A stretch of 64,000 nt of DNA from Bradyrhizobium sp. CCBAU 53421 (GCF_015291625.1 NZ_CP030047.1:3348001-3412000), one strand, 5' to 3'; positions 8,611 to 17,938 are shown, numbered from the stretch's first letter. Notes: generated by a model from the sequence alone, not told the origin. Translations and numbers: made by a program.

Positions 8611-9870
8611 ATGACGAGGACCCGGAAACCGGGCATCAGCCGGCGCTCGACGCTTGCGCTGATGGGCGCCGGTGCGGCGAGCTTTGCTGCGCCATGGGTG
8701 GCGCGTGCACAGGCCAAGACGATCAAGATCGGCATGCCGACCATTCTGTCGGGCCGCGTCGCGCAGCTCGGCACGTCCTCGCGCAATGCGGTGCTGCTGG
8801 AAGTCGAGAAGGTCAACGCCACCGGCGGCCTTGCCGGCCGGCAGATCGAGATGGTGATCCGCGATTCCAAGGGACAGCCGCAGGAAGCCGCGCGCATCGC
8901 GCGCGAGCTCGTCAACACCGACGGCTGCGAGATGCTGCTCGACGGCGAGGCGTCGTCGGGATCGTTCGCCGTTCACGAGGTGGCGCGGGATCTCGGCGTG
9001 CTCTGCATCCACACCTGCTCGGAAGCCTCGTCGCTGACCGCCGATCCCAAGCAGCACATCCCAAACGCCTTCCGCTGCGTGCGGCAGGGCATTCATGACT
9101 CGATCGTCGGCGCCGGCTACGCGGCTGGGATCGCCAAGGCCAAGGGTTTGAAGAAGTGGGCGACCTGTTCGCCCGACTATGCCTATGGCCGCGACACCAC
9201 CGGCGAGTTCGTGCTGTACCTGAAGAAGTTCGCGCCTGATGTCGAGGTCATCAGCGAATCCTGGCCAAAACTGTTCCAGCCCGATTACACCGAGGTGGTG
9301 ACCAAGATCCTGCAGGCCAAGCCGCAGGCGCTTTATTCCTGCCTGTGGGGTGGCGATCTCACCTCCTACATCGATCAGGCCAACATCTACGCGATGTTTA
9401 CCCAGATGGAGGTGTTCGCGGTCAACATGGCCGACTACACCGCACTCACGGTGGTGAAGAACCTGCCCAAGGGCATCCACTCCGGCGATCGCTACATCAA
9501 GACATTCCCGGCGACGCCGGAGAATGCGGCTTGGGGCGATGCCTACAAGGCGAAGTACAACGAGTATCCGACCAACTGGTCCTGGCAGAACGCGACGGCC
9601 GTCATGTTCCTCAGCGAGGCCGTCAAGAAGGCGAACTCGACCGACGGCAAGAAGGTCGCGGAGGTGCTCGCCGGGCTCACCATCAAGTGTCCGTTCGGCG
9701 CCGACGGCACCGTTACCATGCGTGCCGACGATCACACGCTGGTCGGCTACGCCATCGGCTGGGGCACCACGATCCCGCAGGAGCCTTACGTGCCTGAAGT
9801 GAAGGCCGGAGACTGGAAGGCCATCTTCGAGCTCGAAGCCGAGTGGAAGAAGAGCAAGGGCTACACCTGA
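8611..9870 (+). CDS. ABC transporter substrate-binding protein, LIV/type-1 family
   Basis: This 419-residue periplasmic protein has a twin-arginine-like leader (ISRRSTLALMG, R11-R12) and a probable cleavage after ARA near residue 34. The mature part begins KTIKIGMPTILSG, the usual start of type-1 (branched-chain amino acid, amide, urea) binding proteins, followed by VNATGGLAGRQIE. ATG 8611 is preferred over the upstream ATG at 8551 because of a GGGAGGGG ribosome site and because it gives a proper leader. It is the first gene of a nine-gene operon that continues with two permeases, two ATPases and CoA-ester enzymes. The ligand is probably the acid degraded by those enzymes. Confidence 0.9.
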   Translation: MTRTRKPGISRRSTLALMGAGAASFAAPWVARAQAKTIKIGMPTILSGRVAQLGTSSRNAVLLEVEKVNATGGLAGRQIEMVIRDSKGQPQEAARIARELVNTDGCEMLLDGEASSGSFAVHEVARDLGVLCIHTCSEASSLTADPKQHIPNAFRCVRQGIHDSIVGAGYAAGIAKAKGLKKWATCSPDYAYGRDTTGEFVLYLKKFAPDVEVISESWPKLFQPDYTEVVTKILQAKPQALYSCLWGGDLTSYIDQANIYAMFTQMEVFAVNMADYTALTVVKNLPKGIHSGDRYIKTFPATPENAAWGDAYKAKYNEYPTNWSWQNATAVMFLSEAVKKANSTDGKKVAEVLAGLTIKCPFGADGTVTMRADDHTLVGYAIGWGTTIPQEPYVPEVKAGDWKAIFELEAEWKKSKGYT

Positions 9871-9965
9871 TCCGCATGCGCGGCGGAGGCAGCCAGCTGT
9901 CTCCGCCTTGCATCTGATGCTTGTCGCGCGCCGGCGTTGCGGCCCGCCGAAATGGATGATTTCTC

Positions 9966-10868
9966 GTGGACCTCGACGCGCTCGCCAGTTGCCTCGCCAG
10001 TCCTGCATGCCTGGTGACCCAGACCACCAGCGGCCTGATCATCGGCATGCTGCTGTTTCTGGTCGCCGTCGGCCTGACGCTGATCTTCGGCGTGCTCAAG
10101 GTGGTGAATTTCAGCCACGGCGCCTTCTATATGTTCGGCGCCTATTTCGCGATGACGGCCTACCAGGTCACCGGCAGCTTCGCGCTGGCGATCCTGAGTG
10201 GCGCTGTGGGCACCGCGCTCCTCGGCCTGATCTTCGAACGCGTATTCATGAGCCGCGTCTACGGCCGCGACGTCCTGATGCAGCTATTGGTGTGCTACGC
10301 CTTCGTGCTGATCTTCGACGACGTCGTCCGCATGATCTGGGGGCCCGAGTTCAAGTCGATGGGCATGCCGGCCGCATTCCAGGTGCCGCCGCTGTTCATC
10401 GCCGGCGGCGTGGTGCCGCCATATTATCTGCTGCTGATCGGCGTGGCGCTCGCCGCGGCGGCGCTTCTCGGACTGGGGCTGGCGCGCTCCCGGATCGGCA
10501 AGGTGATCCGCGCGGCCGCGCATAATCCCGGGATGGTGTCGGCGCTCGGCATCAACACCGGGCTGATCTATGGCGGCGTGTTCGCGCTTGGCGGCATGCT
10601 GGCGGGACTGGCGGGAGCGCTGGCCGCGCCGGTGCGCTCGCTGACCCCGGGCATGGGGTTCTCGGTGTTGATCGAGTCCTTCATCGTCACCGTGATCGGC
10701 GGCATGGGCTCGATCCTGGGCGCGCTGATCGGCGCGCTCCTGATCGGCCTTATCCGCTCGTTCGGATCGCTCGGCTTCCCGCTGTTCACCGAGGGGCTGA
10801 TGTATCTCTTCATGGTAATCGTGCTGGTGTCGCGTCCGACCGGCCTGTTCGGCAAGGAGGTCGCATGA
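9966..10868 (+). CDS. LIV-type ABC transporter permease (LivH family)
   Basis: This 300-residue integral membrane protein shows the LivH signature LTLIFGVLKVVNFSHGAFYM near its start and the cytoplasmic coupling segment around AAAHNPGMVSALGINT, with about eight hydrophobic helices. GTG 9966 is used because the family begins only about 25-30 residues before the first helix pair; its ribosome site is weak. It overlaps the next permease gene by ATGA. With its partner it forms the membrane channel of the importer. Confidence 0.9.
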   Translation: MDLDALASCLASPACLVTQTTSGLIIGMLLFLVAVGLTLIFGVLKVVNFSHGAFYMFGAYFAMTAYQVTGSFALAILSGAVGTALLGLIFERVFMSRVYGRDVLMQLLVCYAFVLIFDDVVRMIWGPEFKSMGMPAAFQVPPLFIAGGVVPPYYLLLIGVALAAAALLGLGLARSRIGKVIRAAAHNPGMVSALGINTGLIYGGVFALGGMLAGLAGALAAPVRSLTPGMGFSVLIESFIVTVIGGMGSILGALIGALLIGLIRSFGSLGFPLFTEGLMYLFMVIVLVSRPTGLFGKEVA

Positions 10869-11884
10869 CCGAGGTGCAGGCAGGCCAAGGTACGCAGCCG
10901 CTCGAGGTTCCCCGGATCGACGCCAGGCCGCAGCGCTATCGCGATGTGCTGATCGCGCTCGTGGCCTTTGTCCTGCTCGCGCTGCTGCCGGTGCTGTTCG
11001 GCAGCAAGCAGTTGCTCGACTTCGTGATCCGCTGCGCAGCCTACGGATTGTTCGCGACGTCGCTCAATCTGTTGGTCGGCTACACCGGCCTGATCTCGTT
11101 CGGCCACGGCATGTTCTTCGGCCTCGGCGCCTATGGTTTCGGCTTGATGATGCAGAAGACCGGTGTGCCGATTCCGGTAGCTTTTATTGCGACGCTGGCA
11201 ATGACCGTCGTCGTCGCCGTCGTCATCGGCGCGATCTGCGTACGGTTGAAGGAAATCTACTTCGCTTTCGTCACGCTGGCGTTCCAGATGCTGATCCATT
11301 CGACCATCCTGTCCTGGCAATCGCTGACCGGCGGCGACCAAGGCCTGCGCGGCGGCATTCCGCGGCCGCCGTTCCTCGGCATCGACCTGTCGAACCATCT
11401 GCATCTCTACATCACGAGCTGTGCGCTGCTGGTCATCGGCCTGCTCCTGATGCGCCAGATCGCGCAGTCGCCGTTCGGCTACACGCTGCGCATGATCCGC
11501 GACAACGCCACCCGGGCGAGCTTCATTGGCATCGACGTCTGGCGTGCCAAGCTCGTGATCTTCGTGCTGGCGGCGCTGTTCGCGGCGACCGGCGGCATCA
11601 TCATGGCGCTGTTCGTCTCCGGCGCCTATCCCGAATTCGCCTATTGGACGATCTCGGGCGAGGGCATCTTCATCAATATGCTCGGCGGTGTGACCACGTT
11701 CCTCGGACCGATGGTCGGTACGGTGCTGCTGCTGATCCTCAACGACACCGTGACCCGCCTGACCGAGTATCACGGCATCGTACTCGGCATCGTGATCCTG
11801 TTCTTCGCCATTGGCCTGCGAAAGGGCCTGATGGACTTTGTCGTCGAATGGTTCGCGCAACGCCGCGGCGAGGGGCGCGCTTAG
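10865..11884 (+). CDS. LIV-type ABC transporter permease (LivM family)
   Basis: This 339-residue membrane protein has the LivM-type segment NLLVGYTGLISFGHGMFFGL, the coupling loop around MIRDNATRASFIGIDVWRAK and the GEGIFINMLGGVTTF region. About ten hydrophobic segments are visible. It overlaps the upstream LivH-type gene by ATGA and is followed 2 bp later by the first ATPase gene. It is the second channel subunit of the same importer. Confidence 0.9.
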   Translation: MTEVQAGQGTQPLEVPRIDARPQRYRDVLIALVAFVLLALLPVLFGSKQLLDFVIRCAAYGLFATSLNLLVGYTGLISFGHGMFFGLGAYGFGLMMQKTGVPIPVAFIATLAMTVVVAVVIGAICVRLKEIYFAFVTLAFQMLIHSTILSWQSLTGGDQGLRGGIPRPPFLGIDLSNHLHLYITSCALLVIGLLLMRQIAQSPFGYTLRMIRDNATRASFIGIDVWRAKLVIFVLAALFAATGGIIMALFVSGAYPEFAYWTISGEGIFINMLGGVTTFLGPMVGTVLLLILNDTVTRLTEYHGIVLGIVILFFAIGLRKGLMDFVVEWFAQRRGEGRA

Positions 11885-11886
11885 CC

Positions 11887-12645
11887 ATGCTGGAGATTCG
11901 CGCCCTCTCGAAATCCTTTGGCGGCGTCAAGGCGACCGACAACGTCTCGCTCGACTTCGCCGATGGCTCGCTCACAGCCGTGATAGGCCCCAACGGCGCC
12001 GGCAAGAGCACCTTCTTCAACCTGATCACGGGCGCGCTGCGGCCGGATGCCGGGCAGATTCTGCTCAATGGCGTCGACATGGCGGGCAAGACGCCGCCCG
12101 AGATCGTGCGCCACGGCATCGGCCGCGCCTTCCAGGTCGCGAGCATCTTCCCGTCGCTGACGGTCGAAGAAACGATGCTGGCCGCGGTCTGCGCCGATCA
12201 GCGCCGTGCCGGCGTGATGCATCGCCGCTTTCCATTGGCCGAGACGCGCGACCGCGCCGAGCACGCGATGGAGCTGCTCGGCCTTGCCGGCAAGCGCAAC
12301 AGGACCGCGGCGACACTGTCGCATGGCGATCAGAAGCTGCTCGATATCGCGCTTGCGCTGGTGCTCGATCCCAAGGTTCTGCTGCTCGATGAGCCGACCG
12401 CGGGCATGGGCACCGAGGAGCGCTGGCGGATGATCGACAAGGTGCGCGAGCTCTGGGAGAGGCAGAAGATCACCGTCGTGTTCATCGAGCACGACATGGA
12501 TATCGTGTTCAAGATCGCGCCGCAGATCGTCGTGCTCTGCTACGGCCGGATCCTGGCGACCGGCACGCCGGACGCGATCCGCAGGAACGAAGCCGTCATC
12601 GAGGCATATCTCGGCAGCGACGACCACGCGGGAGCGGTGGCATGA
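11887..12645 (+). CDS. LIV-type ABC transporter ATP-binding protein (LivG family)
   Basis: This 252-residue ATPase has Walker A GPNGAGKST, an FQVASIFPSLTVEE Q-loop region, a signature segment LSHGDQKLLDIALAL and Walker B VLLLDEPTAGMG. The signature LSHGD in place of LSGGQ is normal for LivG. ATG 11887 lies directly after the LivM stop; the frame is open further upstream but only inside the previous gene. It pairs with the following LivF-type ATPase, which it overlaps by ATGA. Confidence 0.92.
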   Translation: MLEIRALSKSFGGVKATDNVSLDFADGSLTAVIGPNGAGKSTFFNLITGALRPDAGQILLNGVDMAGKTPPEIVRHGIGRAFQVASIFPSLTVEETMLAAVCADQRRAGVMHRRFPLAETRDRAEHAMELLGLAGKRNRTAATLSHGDQKLLDIALALVLDPKVLLLDEPTAGMGTEERWRMIDKVRELWERQKITVVFIEHDMDIVFKIAPQIVVLCYGRILATGTPDAIRRNEAVIEAYLGSDDHAGAVA

Positions 12646-13358
12646 GCGCGCAGCCGGTCGTGCAGGTCGAGGACCTCGACGTCTACTACGGCACCAGCCA
12701 GATCCTGTTCGGCGTCGGCCTCTCGGTGCGGAAGGGCGAGACCATGGCGCTGCTTGGCCGCAACGGCGCCGGCAAGTCGACCACCATGAAGGCGATCATG
12801 GGGCTGGCGCCGGCGCGCCGCGGCAAGGTGAGTCTGCGCGGCAATGTGGTCTCCGGAATGAGACCTCATCATATCGCGCGGGCCGGGCTCGGCTTCGTGC
12901 CGGAGGACCGCCAGATCTTTCCCGAGCACACAGTCGAGGACAATCTCGTGATCGGCCAGAAGAAAGGGCCGGACGGCGAGGACGATTGGTCGATCCGCCG
13001 CGTCTATGACGTGTTCCCGCTGCTGGAGCCGTTGCGGCACCGGATCGCGGGCCGGCTCTCCGGCGGTGAGCAGCAGATGCTGGCGATCGCCCGCACGCTG
13101 ATGGGCAATCCGGTGCTGCTGTTGCTGGACGAGCCGAGCGAGGGGCTGGCGCCGATCATCGTGCAGCGCATCGGCGAGCTGCTGCGGCAGCTCCGCGGCA
13201 CCGGTGCCACAGTATTGATCGCCGAGCAGAACATGCATTTTTGCCTTGGCCTTGCGAGCCACGCGACGGTTATCGACAAGGGACAGATCGTCTACACATC
13301 CTCCATCGATGAGCTGAAAGCCAACGACAACATCCGGCAGCGCTATCTGGCGTTGTAG
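12642..13358 (+). CDS. LIV-type ABC transporter ATP-binding protein (LivF family)
   Basis: This 238-residue ATPase has Walker A GRNGAGKST, signature LSGGEQQMLAIARTL, Walker B LLLLDEPSEGLAP and the switch IAEQN, all characteristic of LivF. It starts inside the LivG stop and is followed after 27 bp by the CoA-transferase gene, so transport and metabolism genes appear to share one transcript. Confidence 0.92.
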   Translation: MSAQPVVQVEDLDVYYGTSQILFGVGLSVRKGETMALLGRNGAGKSTTMKAIMGLAPARRGKVSLRGNVVSGMRPHHIARAGLGFVPEDRQIFPEHTVEDNLVIGQKKGPDGEDDWSIRRVYDVFPLLEPLRHRIAGRLSGGEQQMLAIARTLMGNPVLLLLDEPSEGLAPIIVQRIGELLRQLRGTGATVLIAEQNMHFCLGLASHATVIDKGQIVYTSSIDELKANDNIRQRYLAL

Positions 13359-13385
13359 GGCTCTTCGAGAGCTGTGGGAGGACAA

Positions 13386-14612
13386 ATGGCGGGCGAACGC
13401 AAGCTGACGCCGACGCACGAAGCACCGTATCGCGGGCTGAAAGTGCTGGATTTCGGGCAGGGGATCGCCTCACCCTATTGCGCGATGCTGCTCGGGGTGT
13501 ATGGCGCCGACGTCATCAAGGTCGAGCCGCCCGAAGGCGACTGGTCGCGCTATCTCGGCACCACCTACGGTAACCACACGACGCTGTCGGCGGTCTACAA
13601 CCGCGGCAAGCGCAGCCTGTGCCTCGATATGAAGCACAAGGACGGCATCGCGATCGCGCAGCGTCTGGCGCGCGAAGCCGATGTGCTGATTGAAGGGTTT
13701 CGTCCCGGTGTCGCGGAGCGGCTCGGGCTCGGCTATGAGAACCTGTCGCGCGACAATCCGGGTCTGGTCTACCTGTCGGTCAGCGGGTTCGGGCAGAGCG
13801 GGCCGTATTCCAAGCGGCCGGGTTCGGATTCGGTGGCGCAGGCGTTTTCGGGGCTGGTGTCGGTCAATCTCGGCAGCGATGGCGTGCCGCATCGGGTCGG
13901 CACCACGATCTCCGACGTCGTCACCGGCGTGTATGCGTTCCAGGCCATTGCGACGACGCTGTTCGCGCGTGCGACGGTCGGCAGCGGGCGCTGGATCGAC
14001 GTCAATCTCTGCCAATCGACGTCGGCGCTGCTCGGTCACAAGGTCGCGGAGTTCATCCTCGAGGGCGGCGCGCCGCGCGCGCTGAACGTTCCGGCCGGCA
14101 CCTACCAGACGCAGGACGGCTGGATGATGGTGACGCTGGTGAACGAGCCGCAATACAAGCGGCTGTGCGGTGCGATCGGCCGCGAGGATCTCGCCACCGA
14201 TCCGCGCTTCGCCGACTTCGCCCGGCGTGCGGACGCCGCCGACACACTGATCCCGCAGCTGCGCGAGGTGTTCCTGACGCAGCCGACGGATGCCTGGCTG
14301 ACACGGCTGCATGCCGCCGATATCATCGCCGAGCGGATCCTCAATCCCGGCGAATGGCTGCGCAACGTACACGTCGAGGCGACCAGAGCGTCGGTCCGCC
14401 AGAACACACCCGGGGTTGGCGCAGTGTATTCGCCGCGCACCCCGGGGATCGCGAGCCTGTCCGAGGATCATCTTTGCCCTGCGCCGGACGTTGGGCAGGA
14501 TAGCCGCGCGGTGCTGACGGAGGCTGGACTTGGCCCCGGCGAGATCGACGGCTTGCTGCTGTCGGGCGCGGTGCGGCAGGCCAAAGCGATGACAGGAGGC
14601 AAGACATCATGA
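13386..14612 (+). CDS. CaiB/BaiF family CoA-transferase
   Basis: This 408-residue family III CoA-transferase begins RGLKVLDFGQGIASPYCAML, followed by LGVYGADVIKVEPPEGD, the classical CoA-binding start of the family. The family uses a catalytic Asp to move CoA between acids, often with succinyl-CoA as donor. ATG 13386 has a GGGAGGA ribosome site; a GTG 12 bp earlier lacks one. It overlaps the enoyl-CoA hydratase start (ATGA). With MaoC and CitE proteins downstream, it probably activates the imported acid to its CoA ester. Confidence 0.88.
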   Translation: MAGERKLTPTHEAPYRGLKVLDFGQGIASPYCAMLLGVYGADVIKVEPPEGDWSRYLGTTYGNHTTLSAVYNRGKRSLCLDMKHKDGIAIAQRLAREADVLIEGFRPGVAERLGLGYENLSRDNPGLVYLSVSGFGQSGPYSKRPGSDSVAQAFSGLVSVNLGSDGVPHRVGTTISDVVTGVYAFQAIATTLFARATVGSGRWIDVNLCQSTSALLGHKVAEFILEGGAPRALNVPAGTYQTQDGWMMVTLVNEPQYKRLCGAIGREDLATDPRFADFARRADAADTLIPQLREVFLTQPTDAWLTRLHAADIIAERILNPGEWLRNVHVEATRASVRQNTPGVGAVYSPRTPGIASLSEDHLCPAPDVGQDSRAVLTEAGLGPGEIDGLLLSGAVRQAKAMTGGKTS

Positions 14613-15385
14613 GCACGGACCTCATTCGTTACTCGGTCAGCGATCAGATTGCGGAGATCGTGCTGGATCGTGCGCCGGTCAACGCGCTCAGCATCCCCTT
14701 GATCGACGCGTTGCTGGCGGCGCTGGCGAAGGCGCGGGACGATGACGCGGTGCGCGCCGTCATCATCAGTAGCGCCCACAAGGTGTTCTGCGCGGGCCTC
14801 GACCTCGACATCGTCAGGGGCAAGCCCGCGATCGAGACCAAGGCATTCCTCGAGCGGCTGTATTTCGCGCTGAACGATACGCAATACCGCATGGGCAAGC
14901 CGACGATCGCGGCGATCGATGGCGCGGTACGCGCCGGCGGCATGACGATCGCGATTTCCTGCGACATGATCGTCGCGGGCGACGGCTCGACCTTCGGCTA
15001 TCCGGAGATCGATGTCGGCCTGATCCCCGCGATCCACTTCGTGCAGCTGCCGCGGCTGGTGGGAAAGCACCAGTCGTTCGGTCCACTGTTTCTCGGCGAG
15101 CCTTTCGACGCCGCAACTGCGTATCGCATGGGCTTGCTTAGCGAAGTCGTGCCGAGGGGCACCGCGCTGGAGCGTGCCCGCGAGATTGCGCGGAAGCTTG
15201 CGGCGAAATCGCCTATCGTGATGAAGATCGGCCGCGACGCCTTCATGCGCGCGGTCGATGCCGATTTCCGCCGTTCGGTGGAGAACACGGCGGAAAGCTT
15301 CGTGGTGGTCGCATCGACCGAAGACTGCCAGGAAGGGCTGAATGCATTCGTTGAGAAGCGGGCACCCAACTACAAGGGACGGTAA
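14609..15385 (+). CDS. Enoyl-CoA hydratase/isomerase (crotonase) family protein
   Basis: This 258-residue crotonase-fold protein shows the oxyanion-hole segments SSAHKVFCAGLDLDIV and DGAVRAGGMTIAISCD, then TFGYPEIDVGLIPAIHF. The two Glu residues of classical enoyl-CoA hydratase are not both evident, so the exact reaction (hydration, isomerisation or hydrolysis) is open. Its TAA stop at 15383-15385 is directly followed by the MaoC start codon with no intervening base, so translation is probably coupled. It sits in the ABC importer-CoA-transferase-hydratase-lyase operon. Confidence 0.88.
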   Translation: MSTDLIRYSVSDQIAEIVLDRAPVNALSIPLIDALLAALAKARDDDAVRAVIISSAHKVFCAGLDLDIVRGKPAIETKAFLERLYFALNDTQYRMGKPTIAAIDGAVRAGGMTIAISCDMIVAGDGSTFGYPEIDVGLIPAIHFVQLPRLVGKHQSFGPLFLGEPFDAATAYRMGLLSEVVPRGTALERAREIARKLAAKSPIVMKIGRDAFMRAVDADFRRSVENTAESFVVVASTEDCQEGLNAFVEKRAPNYKGR

Positions 15386-15841
15386 ATGGCTGGACTGTAT
15401 TTCGAAGAGTTCGAGGTCGGGCAGGAATTCCATCACGAGTTCAGCCGAACCGTGACGGAGATGGACAACACCATGTTCAGTCTCCTGACCATGAACCCGC
15501 AGCCGCTGCACATCGATGCGCATTTCTCAGAGAAGACCGAGTTCGGCCAGCGGCTGTTCAACAGTCTCTATACGCTCGGCATCATGATCGGCATGAGCGT
15601 GTACGACACGACCTTGGGCACTACGGTCGGCAATCTCGGCATGACTGACGTCAAGTTTCCGAAGCCGGTGTTCCATGGCGACACTCTGAAGGCGCACACC
15701 AAAATCATCGGCAAGCGCGCCAGCAAGTCGCGGCCGACCCAGGGTATCGTCGAGTTCGAGCACACGATGACCAATCAGCGCGGCGAGGTGGTGGCAAGCT
15801 GCCGCCGTACCGGCCTGATGCACTGCAAGCCGAAGGCATAG
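15386..15841 (+). CDS. MaoC family dehydratase (R-specific enoyl-CoA hydratase-like)
   Basis: This 151-residue single hot-dog-fold hydratase has the catalytic segment LLTMNPQPLHID, where the usual Asp of the Asp/His pair is Asn in this subfamily, and the GDTLKAHTKI strand. MaoC proteins beside a CitE-type lyase include itaconyl-CoA, mesaconyl-CoA and methylmalyl-CoA hydratases. The gene begins immediately after the crotonase stop and ends 3 bp before the lyase gene. The predicted job is hydration of an unsaturated dicarboxylyl-CoA so that the next enzyme can split it; this is inferred from gene order. Confidence 0.85.
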   Translation: MAGLYFEEFEVGQEFHHEFSRTVTEMDNTMFSLLTMNPQPLHIDAHFSEKTEFGQRLFNSLYTLGIMIGMSVYDTTLGTTVGNLGMTDVKFPKPVFHGDTLKAHTKIIGKRASKSRPTQGIVEFEHTMTNQRGEVVASCRRTGLMHCKPKA

Positions 15842-15844
15842 ACA

Positions 15845-16699
15845 ATGCGATCGTTCCTGTTCGTTCCCGGCGACAGCACCCGGAAATATGAGAGCGCGAA
15901 GAAGACCGCGGCCGACGCATTGATCCTCGACCTCGAGGATTCCATCGCGCCGGAGCAGAAGGTGGTTGCGCGCGGCATCACGCGGCAGATGCTCGATGCG
16001 CGCAATCCGGATCAGAAGCTCTACATCCGTGTCAACGCGCTCGACACCGATCTGACGCTCGGCGACCTCGCAGCCGTGATGCCCGGAAAGCCCGATGGTA
16101 TTGTGCTGCCGAAATGCGCCGGCGCTGCCGACGTCAACAAGCTCGCGCTCTATCTCGATGCATTCGAGGCCGCCTCAGGTATCGCGCAGGGTACGACGCG
16201 GATCGTCACGGTGGCGACCGAGACGGCGCGGGCGGTGCTGAAAATCCTTGACTTCGAGAATATGAGCCCGCGGCTGTGGGGTATGATGTGGGGCGCGGAG
16301 GATCTCGCCGCTTCGCTCGGCGCAACCCGGAATCGCACCGACGGCCGCTATCACTCGCCCTTCATTCTCGCCCGCGATCTCTGCCTGATCGGCGCGGCCG
16401 CGGCCGGTGTGGTCGCAATCGACACTATCGCCACCGACATCAACGATCTCGATGCGCTGAAGGCCGAGGCGATTGCTGCGCGGCAGGACGGCTTCCTTGC
16501 CAAGGCCGTGATCCATCCCAAGCACGTCGATGTCGTCAACGCGGCCTTCATGCCGACCGACGAGGAGATCGCCTGGTCGGAGCGGGTGATCGCCGCGTTC
16601 GCCGACAATCCGTCGGGTGTCGCCAAGATGGACGGCAAGATGCTGGACAAGCCGCATCTGCGCGCCGCCGAGAAGATCCTGGCGTCACGCAGGAAATAG
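15845..16699 (+). CDS. CitE-type CoA-ester lyase (HpcH/HpaI aldolase family)
   Basis: This 284-residue protein begins MRSFLFVPGDSTRKYESA and has the residues expected for citrate lyase beta-like and malyl/citramalyl-CoA lyases: R62 (YIRVNAL), E126 (VATETARAV) and D153 (GAEDLAASLG), which bind substrate and magnesium. The reaction would split a 3-hydroxyacyl-CoA dicarboxylate such as citramalyl-CoA or malyl-CoA into acetyl-CoA and an oxo acid. It is the last gene of the nine-gene operon and runs directly into the convergent CoA-transferase. Confidence 0.88.
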   Translation: MRSFLFVPGDSTRKYESAKKTAADALILDLEDSIAPEQKVVARGITRQMLDARNPDQKLYIRVNALDTDLTLGDLAAVMPGKPDGIVLPKCAGAADVNKLALYLDAFEAASGIAQGTTRIVTVATETARAVLKILDFENMSPRLWGMMWGAEDLAASLGATRNRTDGRYHSPFILARDLCLIGAAAAGVVAIDTIATDINDLDALKAEAIAARQDGFLAKAVIHPKHVDVVNAAFMPTDEEIAWSERVIAAFADNPSGVAKMDGKMLDKPHLRAAEKILASRRK

Positions 16700-17938
16700 T
16701 CAGCGGTCGGGCTCGATCAGTGCGCCCTCCTCGAGGAGGGCGGCAATCTCCGCATCCGGAAGTCCGGCCTCGCGCAGAATCTCCCGGCCATGCTCGCCGA
16801 GGTTCGGCGGATAGGTCCGGATCGACGGCGGCGTCCGGCTCCAGGTGGCGGCCGGGCCGGCCACGCGCAGTGTGCCTTCGGTCGGATGCTCCACTGATTG
16901 GATCAGTCCTACGGCTTCCAGATGCGGATCGTCGATCAGGCTGTCGAGGTCGTGCAGCGGCGCATGCGGAATGTCGGCTTCTTCGAAGAAGCGCATCCAT
17001 TCGGCGGTGCTGCGGGTCCTCATCATCTGCGAGAACCAGTCGTAGACGAAGTCGTAATTCCGGGTTCGTGCCGAGATGCTGTTCAGCCGCGGGTCGCGGG
17101 CGGCTTCATCACCAAGGCCGATCTTGGCGAAGAACGCATTCCACTGCTTGTCGGAATAGACCAGCGCGCAGATGTAGCCGTCGCTGGTTTGATACGGGCG
17201 GCGGTCGGGCGAGAGCAGCCGGGAATAGCCCGGCGGTCCGATCGGCGGCTCGAAGCTGCGGCCGGCCATGTGATCGCCGAGCACGAACTGCGCCATGGTC
17301 TCGAACATCGGGATTTCGATCGCCTGGCCTTCGCCGGTGCGCTCACGATGGAACAGCGCCGCCAGGATGGCGTGCACTGCATTGAGGCCGACGATGCGGT
17401 CGGCCATGGTCGCCGGAGAATAGCGTGGCTCGCCGGTGATCTTGCCGGTCAGCGCGGGCAGGGCAGTCAGCCCTTGGATCAGGTCGTCATAGGCGGGCCG
17501 GCCGGCATAGGGGCCGGTCTCGCCAAAGCCGTGCAGGCTGGCGTAGATCAGTCGCGGGTTGGTGGCGAGGAGATCGTCGGAACCGAGTTTGAGCCGCGCC
17601 ATCGCCGCAGGACGAACGTTGTGGACGAACACGTCCGCGTGCGCAGCAAGCCTCAGCACCGCGGCACGGCCGCCTGCCTTCTTCAGGTCGAGCACGATCG
17701 AGCGCTTGTTGCGGTTGCCCTGCAGATACATCGCGCCCATCGCGGGATGGCGCATCGGGGCGGCGTGGCGCATCACGTCGCCGTCGGGGCTCTCGACCTT
17801 GATCACGTCGGCGCCGTAGTCGCCGAGGATCATGGTCGCGTAGGGGCCCATCATCACGCTGGAGAGGTCGATGATCCTGACACCGGCGAGCGGGCCCGCC
17901 GGCGCGGATGGTTTGTCTCTCGTCGGTGCCTGGCTCAA
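16700..17938 (-). CDS. CaiB/BaiF family CoA-transferase, TTG start
   Basis: This 412-residue family III CoA-transferase has AGVRIIDLSSVMMGPYATM and LGDYGADVIKVESPDGD near the N-terminus. No ATG or GTG gives a family-length protein without running into the neighbouring gene, and a TTG at 17938 overlaps the TGA stop of the upstream binding-protein gene (TTGA), a plausible coupled start. It is the distal gene of the TRAP operon and convergent with the CitE gene, their stops abutting. It may activate the TRAP substrate or serve as the second CoA-transferase of the neighbouring pathway. Confidence 0.85.
   Translation of the reverse strand: MSQAPTRDKPSAPAGPLAGVRIIDLSSVMMGPYATMILGDYGADVIKVESPDGDVMRHAAPMRHPAMGAMYLQGNRNKRSIVLDLKKAGGRAAVLRLAAHADVFVHNVRPAAMARLKLGSDDLLATNPRLIYASLHGFGETGPYAGRPAYDDLIQGLTALPALTGKITGEPRYSPATMADRIVGLNAVHAILAALFHRERTGEGQAIEIPMFETMAQFVLGDHMAGRSFEPPIGPPGYSRLLSPDRRPYQTSDGYICALVYSDKQWNAFFAKIGLGDEAARDPRLNSISARTRNYDFVYDWFSQMMRTRSTAEWMRFFEEADIPHAPLHDLDSLIDDPHLEAVGLIQSVEHPTEGTLRVAGPAATWSRTPPSIRTYPPNLGEHGREILREAGLPDAEIAALLEEGALIEPDR

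Noticed and set aside
8503..10008. Leftward open frame opposite the first LIV-type binding protein
   Set aside because: The plus strand encodes a leader peptide and a type-1 binding protein; the antisense product is unpatterned.
10568..11860. Leftward open frame opposite the LivH and LivM genes
   Set aside because: It is a mirror of hydrophobic membrane helices, giving a Gln/Asp/His-rich product without domains.
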